Of a DNA stretch of 64,000 nucleotides, positions 32,097 to 39,840 are shown piece after piece. Numbering within the stretch: the stretch's first letter is position 1; every line of letters begins with the position of its first letter. The notes beneath the pieces were generated by a model. That model ran no database searches, was not told where the DNA came from, and saw only the letters and a list, made by a program, of their open reading frames with translations. The DNA is from an uncultured Acidimicrobiales bacterium (GTDB lineage Bacteria > Actinomycetota > Acidimicrobiia > Acidimicrobiales > SZUA-35): contig CAKZXA010000004.1 of NCBI GenBank assembly GCA_937922045.1, forward strand, positions 106,878 to 170,877. The letters run 5' to 3'. Made by a program: the position numbers and the translations under genes.

Positions 32097-33806
32097 TTAC
32101 TCGCCTTCTTCTGCCTCATTGATGTCTCCGTAACCAACGACGTTGGCAAAGAAGTGGTTGTTGGCCTGACCGTTTTCGCCGATCGCGGCGTAGTTCCAGG
32201 CGTTGATGAACGAAGCGGCCGTAACCGGCTCGCCATTGTGGAACGTCCAACCGTTCTTCAGTACGATCGTCCACGTCTTACCACCATCATCGCTGGTGAT
32301 CGACTCGGCGACCTCGTTGTAGGGCTCGGTGGACTGGGGATCGAAATCGACCAGACCACGGAAGAGTGTGTCGAGAACCTTCGAACCCTCAGACTCATTG
32401 GAGTTTGTGGGGAAGAGATGCTCGGGCTCGGCAATACCGGTTGCAACATCGCCACCGGTGATCTCCGTGAAGTTCGCTCGACCGAAGGCTGTCACATACA
32501 CATTGTCGACCGTGTCGTTCCATGCGTACTGGTTCTTCGAGAAGTAGATCGGCATCACGGCGACGTCTTCGCAGACCATGTCTTCAGCAGCCTGGTAGAA
32601 CGGAATGGCGTCTTCCAGCGAACCGCCAGCGGCGGCTTCCTTGCCTTCGCCCAACATGGCGTCGAAATCAGCGTTGTCGTAGAAGGAGCTGTTGGAACCA
32701 ACGGGGGGCTGGTTGTACGAGGCGTAGAGCGGCTCGAGGAAGTTCAACGGCGATGGGTAATCCATGCCCCAACCAAGACGGAAAGGCCCGGTCATCTCGC
32801 CAGCGTCGAGCTTGGGAAGATACTCGGAGAACTCGAGGTTCTCGAAGGCGAAGTTCTCGATGCCGAGAACATCACGCCACTGGCCGGTCACAGCGGTGGC
32901 GATCTGCTCATGGCTGGTGCTGGTGTTGAACCACACGGTCAACGCTTCGTTGCCTAAGGCTTCGAGTCCGCCGAAGGCCTCAAAGGCTGCCTTTGCACCC
33001 TCGGGGTCGTAGTTCCAGTTGTCACAGACGGTGTCGCGAGAGCCAGCCAACGATGGTGGGATCACCGAGTGGGCCGGGGTACGGCTGCCGTCGAGGATCG
33101 CATCGATTAGCAGTTCACGATCGAGCGCCATCGAGAGCGCCTGGCGCAGTTCGAGCGGGTACTGGTCGTTGAGATAGCTGGGAAAGCCGTAGTAGTAAAA
33201 ACCGGTGTTTGGCGACTCGGCGAAACGGTCACCAAACTCGGTCTTGGCCGCGGCAATCTGTTCGGCTGGAACCGCCATCACAAAGTCGTTCACCCCAGCC
33301 TGGAGATCGAGGTAGGCGGTCGTGCTGGCGTCCTCGTAGATATTGAAGGTGACGCTATCGACATCGGCCGGATCGCTGCCTGCGTAGTCGGGATTGGGCA
33401 CGACCCTGATGGCGATGTCGTGGTCCCAGGCACCGTCCATCATGAACGGACCATTCCCGATCGGCATTTCTTCAAAAGCGGCAGGATCGTCGAATGCCGC
33501 TTCGGGCAGTGGATAGAAGGCGTTGTAGCTCAGCTGCAGCGGGAACTCGGCATCAGCGTTTTCGAGCTCGACCGTGAAGGTGTTGGCGTCGACCAGAGCG
33601 AGACCGGACAGACCCCCGTCCATGACCTCCGCGACCATCGCTGCGCCCTCATCGTCGGCAATCGATGCGTCGGTGTCGGCGTCTTCATCGTCGCCGGTTA
33701 CCTCATCGACAACGTCGTCGACAGCATCTTCAGCGGTGCAACCAGCGGCTACAAACGCGAGCGCCAAAAACGCGGCGATCAGCCTACGTGATCTAGTGAT
33801 TCTCAT
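32097..33806 (-). CDS. oppA: Oligopeptide-binding lipoprotein (SBP family 5), apparently circularly permuted
   Basis: A 569-residue protein with an intact lipoprotein signal (LALAFVAAGC, Cys23) and an acidic linker (residues about 24-55). In actinobacterial relatives the mature protein opens with a block like EPxxLxPTNxNExxGxxVxDxxFxGLV...AWNYAA, followed by LSGL...DFPLxLxYxAFYPLP. Here the order is reversed: GGLSGLALVDANTFTVEL and FYPLPEAAFDD come directly after the linker, the normal C-terminal block (DVAVMPIYFSKNQYAWND) is at about 430, and then AEPEHLFPTNSNESEGSKVL through FINAWNYAAIGENGQANNHF forms the last ~119 residues. All pieces are present once. The rest of the importer (B, C, D, F) is downstream. 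Function as a peptide receptor is expected from the family. Misassembly is the main alternative. Confidence 0.85.
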   Translation of the reverse strand: MRITRSRRLIAAFLALAFVAAGCTAEDAVDDVVDEVTGDDEDADTDASIADDEGAAMVAEVMDGGLSGLALVDANTFTVELENADAEFPLQLSYNAFYPLPEAAFDDPAAFEEMPIGNGPFMMDGAWDHDIAIRVVPNPDYAGSDPADVDSVTFNIYEDASTTAYLDLQAGVNDFVMAVPAEQIAAAKTEFGDRFAESPNTGFYYYGFPSYLNDQYPLELRQALSMALDRELLIDAILDGSRTPAHSVIPPSLAGSRDTVCDNWNYDPEGAKAAFEAFGGLEALGNEALTVWFNTSTSHEQIATAVTGQWRDVLGIENFAFENLEFSEYLPKLDAGEMTGPFRLGWGMDYPSPLNFLEPLYASYNQPPVGSNSSFYDNADFDAMLGEGKEAAAGGSLEDAIPFYQAAEDMVCEDVAVMPIYFSKNQYAWNDTVDNVYVTAFGRANFTEITGGDVATGIAEPEHLFPTNSNESEGSKVLDTLFRGLVDFDPQSTEPYNEVAESITSDDGGKTWTIVLKNGWTFHNGEPVTAASFINAWNYAAIGENGQANNHFFANVVGYGDINEAEEGE

Positions 33807-34042
33807 TGCTAATCTCCTCCGTTGGCCGACAGTACTGAATCCCCAAGCCAGCTCAAATATCTCGTGGAGTGGTTGTCAACCGAGCAGCCTGTGGCACGAC
33901 AGACATGGGATCATAGAGGGTTACCTGGTGGTAATGGTCAACCTAGTGACAAAAGCACCAAGAGTCTAGGCTCCGCAACACGATTGACGCTTGAGCTTGC
34001 CGGACCAAACAGCACCCCGATCGGGAGGCTCGCCAACGACAT

Positions 34043-35023
34043 TCAGAGAACGAACTGGTAGTCGGTTTCATGCCTCATCTCATGCCCTGGTCGAACGATC
34101 CCAGCCGGGAAGCCAGGATGATTGGTGAAGTCGGGGTAGTACTGCGTCTCAAGGCAAACACCGTCGAAGGCTCCGTGGCCAGCGTCTCGGGGCCCGCCGC
34201 TCAAGTGCTGACCTGTATAGACCTGCACGCCGGGGAGCGTGGTAGCGATTAGCAAGCGACGACCGCTACCTGGATCGCTGAGCTCCATGGCCGTTGGCTT
34301 CTCGTCGCCTGCCGCTGGCTGCCCATCAAGGCAGAAGGTCGAGTCGATACCTGGTGGGTCAAAGGCTGCCATCGCTTGGCCGAGCACCGTCGGCTTACGA
34401 AGATCAAAACCGGTGTCGGCGACATCGAGGAGACGGCCGGTCGGCAGGCTGGCTGCGTCAACCTCAACGACCCGTTCGGCTGCGACCCTGAGTGTGTGTT
34501 CCTCGATCGTTCCCCCACCGGCGAGATTCCAGTAGGCATGGTTGGTAAGTGAAACCGGGGTCGCCGCATCGGTCGTGGCGGTCCATCGATAGCGGAGGGT
34601 GGCATCGTGCAAGGAGTAGGTTACGAGCACCTCGAGGTTACCTGGGTAGCCACCTTCGCCCGCGGGGCGAAGTAGACGGAAGCTCGCCGTCGCCCCATCA
34701 GGGTCTCGTTCGACCTGCCAGTGCCGGTGGCCGAACCCGAGAGGACCACCGTGGAGCTGGTTCCGACCCTCGTTGGCCTCAAGCTCGAAGCGACGGCCGT
34801 CCAGCGCAAAGCTAGCGTTGCGAATTCGATTGGCGACCGGCCCTGCGGTCACACCCATGTAGGAAGGGTTGTCCTCATAGGAACCGGGGTCGTTTAAGGC
34901 AAGGCAGAGACTCCTATCGGATCCCGCCGGAACAACCTGCCATAGGGAGGCGCCGATGGTGAGCAGGCGAACCGTTAGTTGTTCGTTCGCTAGTTCAATC
35001 ACGTCGACCGGGCCGTTGTTCAT
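34043..35023 (-). CDS. galM: Aldose 1-epimerase (galactose mutarotase family)
   Basis: A 326-residue beta-sandwich epimerase that interconverts alpha and beta anomers of hexoses. Family blocks are GVTAGPVANRIRNASFALDG, NQLHGGPLGFGHRHW (substrate histidine), VSLTNHAYWNLAG (catalytic histidine) and the catalytic glutamate in GVCLETQYYPDFTNHPGFP. Length is normal. It is a single gene between the peptide importer and the sortase; with the phosphorylases elsewhere in the window it fits disaccharide use, since anomers released by phosphorolysis must be equilibrated. Confidence 0.92.
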   Translation of the reverse strand: MNNGPVDVIELANEQLTVRLLTIGASLWQVVPAGSDRSLCLALNDPGSYEDNPSYMGVTAGPVANRIRNASFALDGRRFELEANEGRNQLHGGPLGFGHRHWQVERDPDGATASFRLLRPAGEGGYPGNLEVLVTYSLHDATLRYRWTATTDAATPVSLTNHAYWNLAGGGTIEEHTLRVAAERVVEVDAASLPTGRLLDVADTGFDLRKPTVLGQAMAAFDPPGIDSTFCLDGQPAAGDEKPTAMELSDPGSGRRLLIATTLPGVQVYTGQHLSGGPRDAGHGAFDGVCLETQYYPDFTNHPGFPAGIVRPGHEMRHETDYQFVL

Positions 35024-35080
35024 GGCCCCATCTTCACCGGATCTTGAACGGGCACCAACCCGACGAGGTGGTGGAGCCTG

Positions 35081-35812
35081 TCAGGCTACGACGGAGGCGA
35101 CGACAACCAGGTTGTCCTCGTAGCTGCGGGCTTGGGCGTCGAAGTCACCACCGCAGGTGATCAACGCCAATTGGCTCGTACCAGACCGAGCGAACAGCTC
35201 ATCGAAGGGCAGCGCCGACTTGGCGTAGTCGACGACCTCATCCACCACAAAGTTCGTGACCGACCCGTCGTTAAACGCCACGGAGAGTTGATCGCCTGGC
35301 TTGAGCCGTTCGAGGTAGCGGAACGCACCGTCCACGCCCTCTGAAGCGATATGGCCAGCGAGCACGGCCGAACCGGGCTCGCCTGGTGTTGGACCGTAGC
35401 GATACCAACCAACTTCGAGTGGAGAGGGAACCTCCATCTCACCCGTGGCGGTCACGCCCGATGCGATCACAGGCACCTGGTTGAGGTCGAGGCCGGGGAT
35501 GGTAATCGACAAGGGCTCGGGCTCGGTTCGGTTTGCGGCCTCAGCCACCTCGTCGAGGCTGGCCGCTGGCGGGAGAGCAGGGGCGGCGGCGAGAGCGCCA
35601 CCGACGTCGACCTGGAGGGCGTTTCCGGTCGACGCCGGTGGCTGTTTCTCCGCCGAGGACACTCCTTCGCTCGGCGGAGAGAAATCGACCATGTCGTCGA
35701 CCTGCTCCGAGCTTTGGCCGCATGCAGCGAGCAGGGCCATCATGGCGAGAAGGAGGGTTCTCACCAGGCGTTGCGCTGGGATAGCGCCAAAGCTTCGAAG
35801 AGTCGACGACAT
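35081..35812 (-). CDS. Class F sortase, lipoprotein-type N-terminus
   Basis: A 243-residue protein. The signal ends in MALLAACGQ, suggesting a lipid anchor, followed by ~70 low-complexity residues. The sortase domain is C-terminal: SITIPGLDLNQVPVIASGV, WYRYGPTPGEPGSAVLAGHIAS with the catalytic histidine, ALITCGG with the catalytic cysteine, and ARSYEDNLVVVA with the arginine. These three residues and the short domain define class F sortases of actinobacteria. It lies 37 bp downstream of the DUF4397 surface-protein gene on the same strand, so the DUF4397 protein is the natural substrate candidate. Confidence 0.88.
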   Translation of the reverse strand: MSSTLRSFGAIPAQRLVRTLLLAMMALLAACGQSSEQVDDMVDFSPPSEGVSSAEKQPPASTGNALQVDVGGALAAAPALPPAASLDEVAEAANRTEPEPLSITIPGLDLNQVPVIASGVTATGEMEVPSPLEVGWYRYGPTPGEPGSAVLAGHIASEGVDGAFRYLERLKPGDQLSVAFNDGSVTNFVVDEVVDYAKSALPFDELFARSGTSQLALITCGGDFDAQARSYEDNLVVVASVVA

Positions 35813-35849
35813 GGTTCAGGTGCTTTCTTTACTCGTCTAGGTCGATCGC

Positions 35850-36650
35850 TTACGCGTCGACCGTGATGCCCTGTGAACGACGGATCATGCCAGCGCCGAT
35901 GAGGGCGGTAGCGACCAGAGCGAGGCCGGCACCAACAGGTACGCCGGCGTCGATGGGCGAGTCGCCGGTGTTAACGACCGTGGGGTTCGGGCCAAGATCG
36001 GCGATCGACTCGGTGATGACCTCAAGGCCATCGTCAAGTGAGCCAGTGGCGTACACGATGAGCGAGTTGCCCTCGGTGATCGGAAGATCGGCCGGGCCGA
36101 TTACGACGGGATCGTCGGCACCGGTGGGAACGACCTCAGCGCTGATGGTCCCAACCGCGAGATCAGCAGCAGCTTCTTGGCCGTTGGCCAAGTTGGTAAA
36201 TGCAACGGCGCCGTTAGCTTTCACGTCTACTGCTGGGGCAGCGGCAGCGTGGCGAACGACCAGACGACCATTGCCAGCAGCAACGGTTGAGGTGTCGTTC
36301 TCGAAGACGGCCAGAGCTGGCGCACCGTCAGCGTCGAGATGAGCGAAGACGGTGTAGTTACCCGAAGCCGGAAGTGCGACGTCACCAGCGTCGATCGCCG
36401 TGGTGTCTGTGCCAGCAGCGTTTACTTTCAGACCAGCCAAAGTCTGGCCAGCGAAGCTGGAAAGATCCTGCGTGTCCTTGAAAGCAAAGTTCTCAAAGAC
36501 TACGTTGCCATCGACGATGACATCGACGTTGACACCGGGGATGCCGTGTATAAGGTGAATGCGTGCATCATCGGATTGGGCCGACGATGGAACGACGAAG
36601 AAGGCGACGCTGAGAAGCGCTCCTAGGAAGACGGACACAAATTTCTTCAT
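35850..36650 (-). CDS. DUF4397 domain surface protein with C-terminal membrane segment
   Basis: About 266 residues from the ATG at 36650 (MKKFVSVFLGALLSVAFFVVPSSAQSD, a clear Sec signal peptide). The ORF-track start at 36827 is too early. DUF4397 repeats follow: ARIHLIHGIPGVNVDVIVDG, TVFAHLDADGAPALAVFEND, and RLVVRHAAAAPAVDVKANG with LANGQEAAADLAVG. The C-terminus has NTGDSPIDAG, a hydrophobic helix (AGLALVATALIGAGMI) and RRSQ, the layout of a cell-wall-sorting tail but without a canonical LPxTG. It is exported and probably wall- or membrane-attached. The sortase gene follows in the same direction. Confidence 0.85.
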   Translation of the reverse strand: MKKFVSVFLGALLSVAFFVVPSSAQSDDARIHLIHGIPGVNVDVIVDGNVVFENFAFKDTQDLSSFAGQTLAGLKVNAAGTDTTAIDAGDVALPASGNYTVFAHLDADGAPALAVFENDTSTVAAGNGRLVVRHAAAAPAVDVKANGAVAFTNLANGQEAAADLAVGTISAEVVPTGADDPVVIGPADLPITEGNSLIVYATGSLDDGLEVITESIADLGPNPTVVNTGDSPIDAGVPVGAGLALVATALIGAGMIRRSQGITVDA

Positions 36651-36727
36651 GATCAATTTCTCCAGGGTTGTAGGGGGCAGGCACGTGGAACATGCTTTCT
36701 GTCCGGCTCTTACGCCTCTGGTCGCTC

Positions 36728-36791
36728 CCTGGATGCAAGGCGATCGGCCTTTTTCTGTTTCTTCCGAATTTGGACCGACCCTGCATCCAGG
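36728..36791. promoter_or_regulatory. Inverted repeat and small U-tracted hairpin in the divergent sigma-factor/DUF4397 promoter region
   Basis: CCTGGATGCA (36728-36737) is mirrored by TGCATCCAGG (36782-36791), 44 bp apart. Within it, AAGGC-GATCG-GCCTT followed by TTTCTGTTT resembles a short rho-independent terminator in the sigma-factor direction. Together they could form alternative leader structures or a looped operator. The rest of this 266-bp gap holds nothing I can recognise. Confidence 0.4.
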
Positions 36792-36916
36792 TGGGCGCTT
36801 CCTTCGTAGACATAAGCGTGACCGCATCGCTCACCATGCCCCGGCTGGCTCCGGCGCCTCGCACTCTCGGCCGTTCTCTCGACCGTTCTTTGTGCCGCCG
36901 ACGAAGGGTTGCGTGG

Positions 36917-37456
36917 ATGACTAGTTTGGAGCAGCGGTTTGTGGCTGGCTCGGAGGATGCGCTCGCCGACGCCTACGCCGAGCACGGTTCATTGGTCTTC
37001 AGCTTCTGTCGCCGACAGCTCGGAACCGAAGAGGCGCGCGACGTAACCCAAGAGGTGTTCGTAGCGGCATGGAAAGCTCGCCAGCGATTCGATGAGAGCC
37101 GCGGTTCCCTACGCGGTTGGCTGATGTCCATTGCCAAGAACAAGGTGATCGACGTTTTCCGGCGCCAGGCTCGACGTCCCCAGACCGTCGGGGGTATCGA
37201 ATTCGACCAGCTTGGGGCCGGGCAGCCTTCAACCGTAGAGCCCGGTATAGGTCGTACCGCCGATCGCATGGTTCTGGTGCAGGCCCTACAGCAGCTACCG
37301 GAGCGAGCTCGTGCGGTCGTCGAACTCTCATTCTTTCAACAGCTCACGCACGTCGAAATTGCCGAGCAAACGGGTCTTCCACTCGGAACGGTAAAGAGCG
37401 ATCTGCGGCGAAGCTTGATTCGGCTTCGACACGAACTGGAGGATGCTGATGTCTGA
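36917..37456 (+). CDS. ECF-type RNA polymerase sigma factor
   Basis: About 179 residues from the ATG at 36917 (GAAGGG 8 bases upstream); the ORF-track start at 36692 is unlikely. Region 2 is SLVFSFCRRQLGTEEARDVTQEVFVAAWKARQRFD with RGWLMSIAKNKVIDVFRRQ. Region 4 is ALQQLPERARAVVELSFFQQLTHVEIAEQTGLPLGTVKSDLRRSLIRLRHEL, a complete helix-turn-helix. It overlaps the anti-sigma gene by 8 bp. It is divergent from the DUF4397/sortase pair, which makes that pair a plausible target. Confidence 0.92.
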   Translation: MTSLEQRFVAGSEDALADAYAEHGSLVFSFCRRQLGTEEARDVTQEVFVAAWKARQRFDESRGSLRGWLMSIAKNKVIDVFRRQARRPQTVGGIEFDQLGAGQPSTVEPGIGRTADRMVLVQALQQLPERARAVVELSFFQQLTHVEIAEQTGLPLGTVKSDLRRSLIRLRHELEDADV

Positions 37457-38225
37457 TGACCAGTCGATGACACCTTCCTTCGGTGACGATTTCGACGTGC
37501 TCGAGGCAGAACTGGGGCGGCTCGCCCGTGAGGCGACTGCAGCCGACGCTGTGCTCGAAGCCCCGCCGGCCGATCTTTGGTCTGCCATCGAAGCCGAAGC
37601 GTTCGGCGAGGCGGCGCCAGCCAGATCAAACCAGGCCCCACTCGAAACGTCGGCAAGGCGGGACTCTCCGTTTGGCGGGCCTGAAGCCCCGTTCGACGTT
37701 CCGATCATGGCTGAGGCTTCTCGCCCTTCAGCCCCCGTGACCGATCTTTCCGAACGGCGAAATCGTCGATCGCTAAGCCCCGGGCTTCTCGCCGCTGCGG
37801 CCGCCCTCGCCGTGCTCATGGCGGTCGGAGGCTACCTGGTAGCTCAGGTGCAGTCTGGTGCGGGCACCGGTGAACTCTTGGCCACCGCCAAGATCTCGAA
37901 CGATGAACTTCCGGTGGAATTCGCCGAGTCCGGCAGTGCCTCGGTTCGACGCACCGGTTCAGATCTCTATCTCGAACTCGAATTGCCAGCGTTACCCCCC
38001 ACGGGAGACGAAGCCGCATACTACGAGGTGTGGATGATCGACACCGATGTCGACCGCATGATTTCGTTAGGCGTTGCCGACTCAAACGGGCGGATCGACA
38101 TACCTGATGGGGTCGACCACACGAAGTTCCCCGTGGTCGATATCTCCGTTGAGCCACTCGATGGAGATCCAACGCATTCGGGTCAATCGATACTTCGAGG
38201 CGTGCTCGAAAACAGCGGCACCTAG
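37449..38225 (+). CDS. Anti-sigma factor, RskA-like
   Basis: About 258 residues. GGAGG stands six bases before the ATG at 37449, inside the end of the sigma gene. The cytoplasmic N-terminal ~110 residues lack the zinc HxxxCxxC motif. One membrane helix (PGLLAAAAALAVLMAVGGYLVAQV) at about 120-143 leads to an external RskA domain with YYEVWMIDTDVDRMISLGVAD and VVDISVEPLDGDPTHSGQSILRG, the family's closing motif. It should hold the ECF sigma at the membrane until released, probably by regulated proteolysis; the M50 protease at 26084 could take part but is not linked to it. Confidence 0.9.
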   Translation: MSDDQSMTPSFGDDFDVLEAELGRLAREATAADAVLEAPPADLWSAIEAEAFGEAAPARSNQAPLETSARRDSPFGGPEAPFDVPIMAEASRPSAPVTDLSERRNRRSLSPGLLAAAAALAVLMAVGGYLVAQVQSGAGTGELLATAKISNDELPVEFAESGSASVRRTGSDLYLELELPALPPTGDEAAYYEVWMIDTDVDRMISLGVADSNGRIDIPDGVDHTKFPVVDISVEPLDGDPTHSGQSILRGVLENSGT

Positions 38226-38320
38226 ACCATCAGGCGCCGACACAACGATCCTACGCCTCGTTCGCCTCCCAGGCATCGGACCGATTTCCTCTGCCTGGTC
38301 GACGGGACAATACTGGTCCG

Positions 38321-39580
38321 GTGCTGAGAACAACAGATGCGGCCTATGGTCGGCTTGCAGCGATCTGTGTCTCAACCGCATTGGTAATGGCAGGTCAGGG
38401 GGTCATCAGCCCCGTCCTGCCTCTTTTTGCCGACGCGTTCGGTGTCTCGACCACCATGATCGGCGCGACCATTACCGCCTTTGGTTTGGCTCGGCTCTTT
38501 ACCAACATTCCGGCTGGAGCGCTCGCCGACCGCAACGGGCGGCGTCAGCTGCTTATCGGCGGCCCCTTGATCACCGCCGTCGGTATGTTTGCGTCGGGCC
38601 TCGCTCCATCGATCTGGCCTCTCCTCGGAGCCCGGTTTATCGCTGGGTTCGGTTCAGCCCTCTACATGACCGGCGCCCAGATCTACCTGCTCGACATTGC
38701 CGGTCCGGCCCAACGAGGCCGCTTTATCGCCACCAACCAGGCCGCTCTGCTGGTCGGGCTTGGTTTCGGGCCAGCGCTAGGCGGACTGCTCGCCGGGCGT
38801 TTTGGGCTTGAAGCGCCCTTCTTCGCGGTCGCTACGTCTGCGGTCGTCACCGCGATCTACGGCTACCTCCGCTTGCCGGAGACGCTCCCCCGGCGACGAG
38901 ACCCGAAGGTTGTGACCGATACTGACCAAGCCTCGTCACCGGCTACAACCTGTTCGCAGGCGCCAAGCTTCAATCGCTGGTCGGCCCTCGCCTCGCGGGA
39001 GTTTCTGGCCATCGGATTCGTCACGGTGGGAGTCTTTTCCATACGGGCCGGGGTGCGGCAAACCCTCGTGCCTCTCAAGCTGAACCAAACCTTCGGTCTC
39101 GAAGTGGATGAACTCGGCATACTCTTCACCGCCCTGGGTGTCCTCGGCCTCGTTCTGATCTGGCCAGCTGGGTGGGCAGCCGACCGATTCAGCCGACGGC
39201 TGGTCATCGTCCCGACCGCACTGGCGATCGCCGCTGGCATGGCGCTCGTGTCGGTGGCTACAACGCTAACCATCTTCATCGTCGGTCTCGCCATTTCCGC
39301 CGTGGGCTCGAGTATCACCGGGCCAGCACCAGCCGCCTTCGTTGCCGATCTCGTCGAGCCCGAACAACGAGGAGCGGCCATGGGCCTCTACCGAACCTTT
39401 GGCGACCTCGGCGTCGTTCTCTCCCCCATCGTCAGCGGCTGGTTGGCCGACGCCACCTCGCTGTCGGTCGCGATCGGCGCCAACGCAGCATTTATGGGCG
39501 TTGCCGCCTTCGTCTTTTGGGGTGTTTCGTCGGGATCTTCAACACCGCCTGTATCAACCACGGTTCGCTTCAACTCATAG
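38321..39580 (+). CDS. Major facilitator superfamily transporter
   Basis: A 419-residue, 12-helix MFS protein starting at GTG. The loop 2-3 signature is GALADRNGRRQLLIGG, and a second-half counterpart is AGWAADRFSRRLVIVP. The first half contains ISPVLPLFADAFGVSTTMIG, typical of drug/metabolite exporters of the DHA1 group. A central loop of about 40 residues is polar. Substrate is not evident. It follows the anti-sigma gene by 95 bp and may have its own promoter. Confidence 0.88.
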   Translation: MLRTTDAAYGRLAAICVSTALVMAGQGVISPVLPLFADAFGVSTTMIGATITAFGLARLFTNIPAGALADRNGRRQLLIGGPLITAVGMFASGLAPSIWPLLGARFIAGFGSALYMTGAQIYLLDIAGPAQRGRFIATNQAALLVGLGFGPALGGLLAGRFGLEAPFFAVATSAVVTAIYGYLRLPETLPRRRDPKVVTDTDQASSPATTCSQAPSFNRWSALASREFLAIGFVTVGVFSIRAGVRQTLVPLKLNQTFGLEVDELGILFTALGVLGLVLIWPAGWAADRFSRRLVIVPTALAIAAGMALVSVATTLTIFIVGLAISAVGSSITGPAPAAFVADLVEPEQRGAAMGLYRTFGDLGVVLSPIVSGWLADATSLSVAIGANAAFMGVAAFVFWGVSSGSSTPPVSTTVRFNS

Positions 39581-39644
39581 CTTCCCAAGAAGCCATGAGA
39601 TTCGTGCGGCCGCGGGGCCGCCGCCGACCACGAAGGGCGAGCCC

Positions 39645-39779
39645 ATGGGTAAGAAGGCAGAGACTACGGCCGAAATTCGCAAACTTGAGGCCGAGATCCG
39701 CGTCCACAAGGCACAGATTGATCAACTCAAGCTGGAAATTCGCAAGCTGAAGGTCGAGGCCGGCACCCACCACTTCTAG
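39645..39779 (+). CDS. Small coiled-coil protein, 44 residues
   Basis: The track shows a 145-residue frame (39342) whose first two thirds are a shadow of the MFS gene. The real gene appears to start at the ATG at 39645 (GAAGGG about eight bases upstream), giving 44 residues. Almost the whole chain is a charged heptad pattern (AEIRKLEAEIRVHKAQIDQL continuing to KLEIRKLKVE), consistent with a parallel coiled coil. Composition is very rich in Lys, Glu and Ile. I do not recognise a family. Short helical proteins of this kind can be adaptors or assembly scaffolds, but nothing here shows a role. Confidence 0.6.
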   Translation: MGKKAETTAEIRKLEAEIRVHKAQIDQLKLEIRKLKVEAGTHHF

Positions 39780-39840
39780 CCGCCACTCGGCCTGGTCCCT
39801 GTACCTGGATTCGCCTCACCCAACCAACTACCGTGGCCGG

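Noticed and set aside
39342-39644. First two thirds of the 145-residue ORF ending at 39779
   Set aside because: Out-of-frame shadow of the MFS gene; only the final 44 codons from 39645 look coding.
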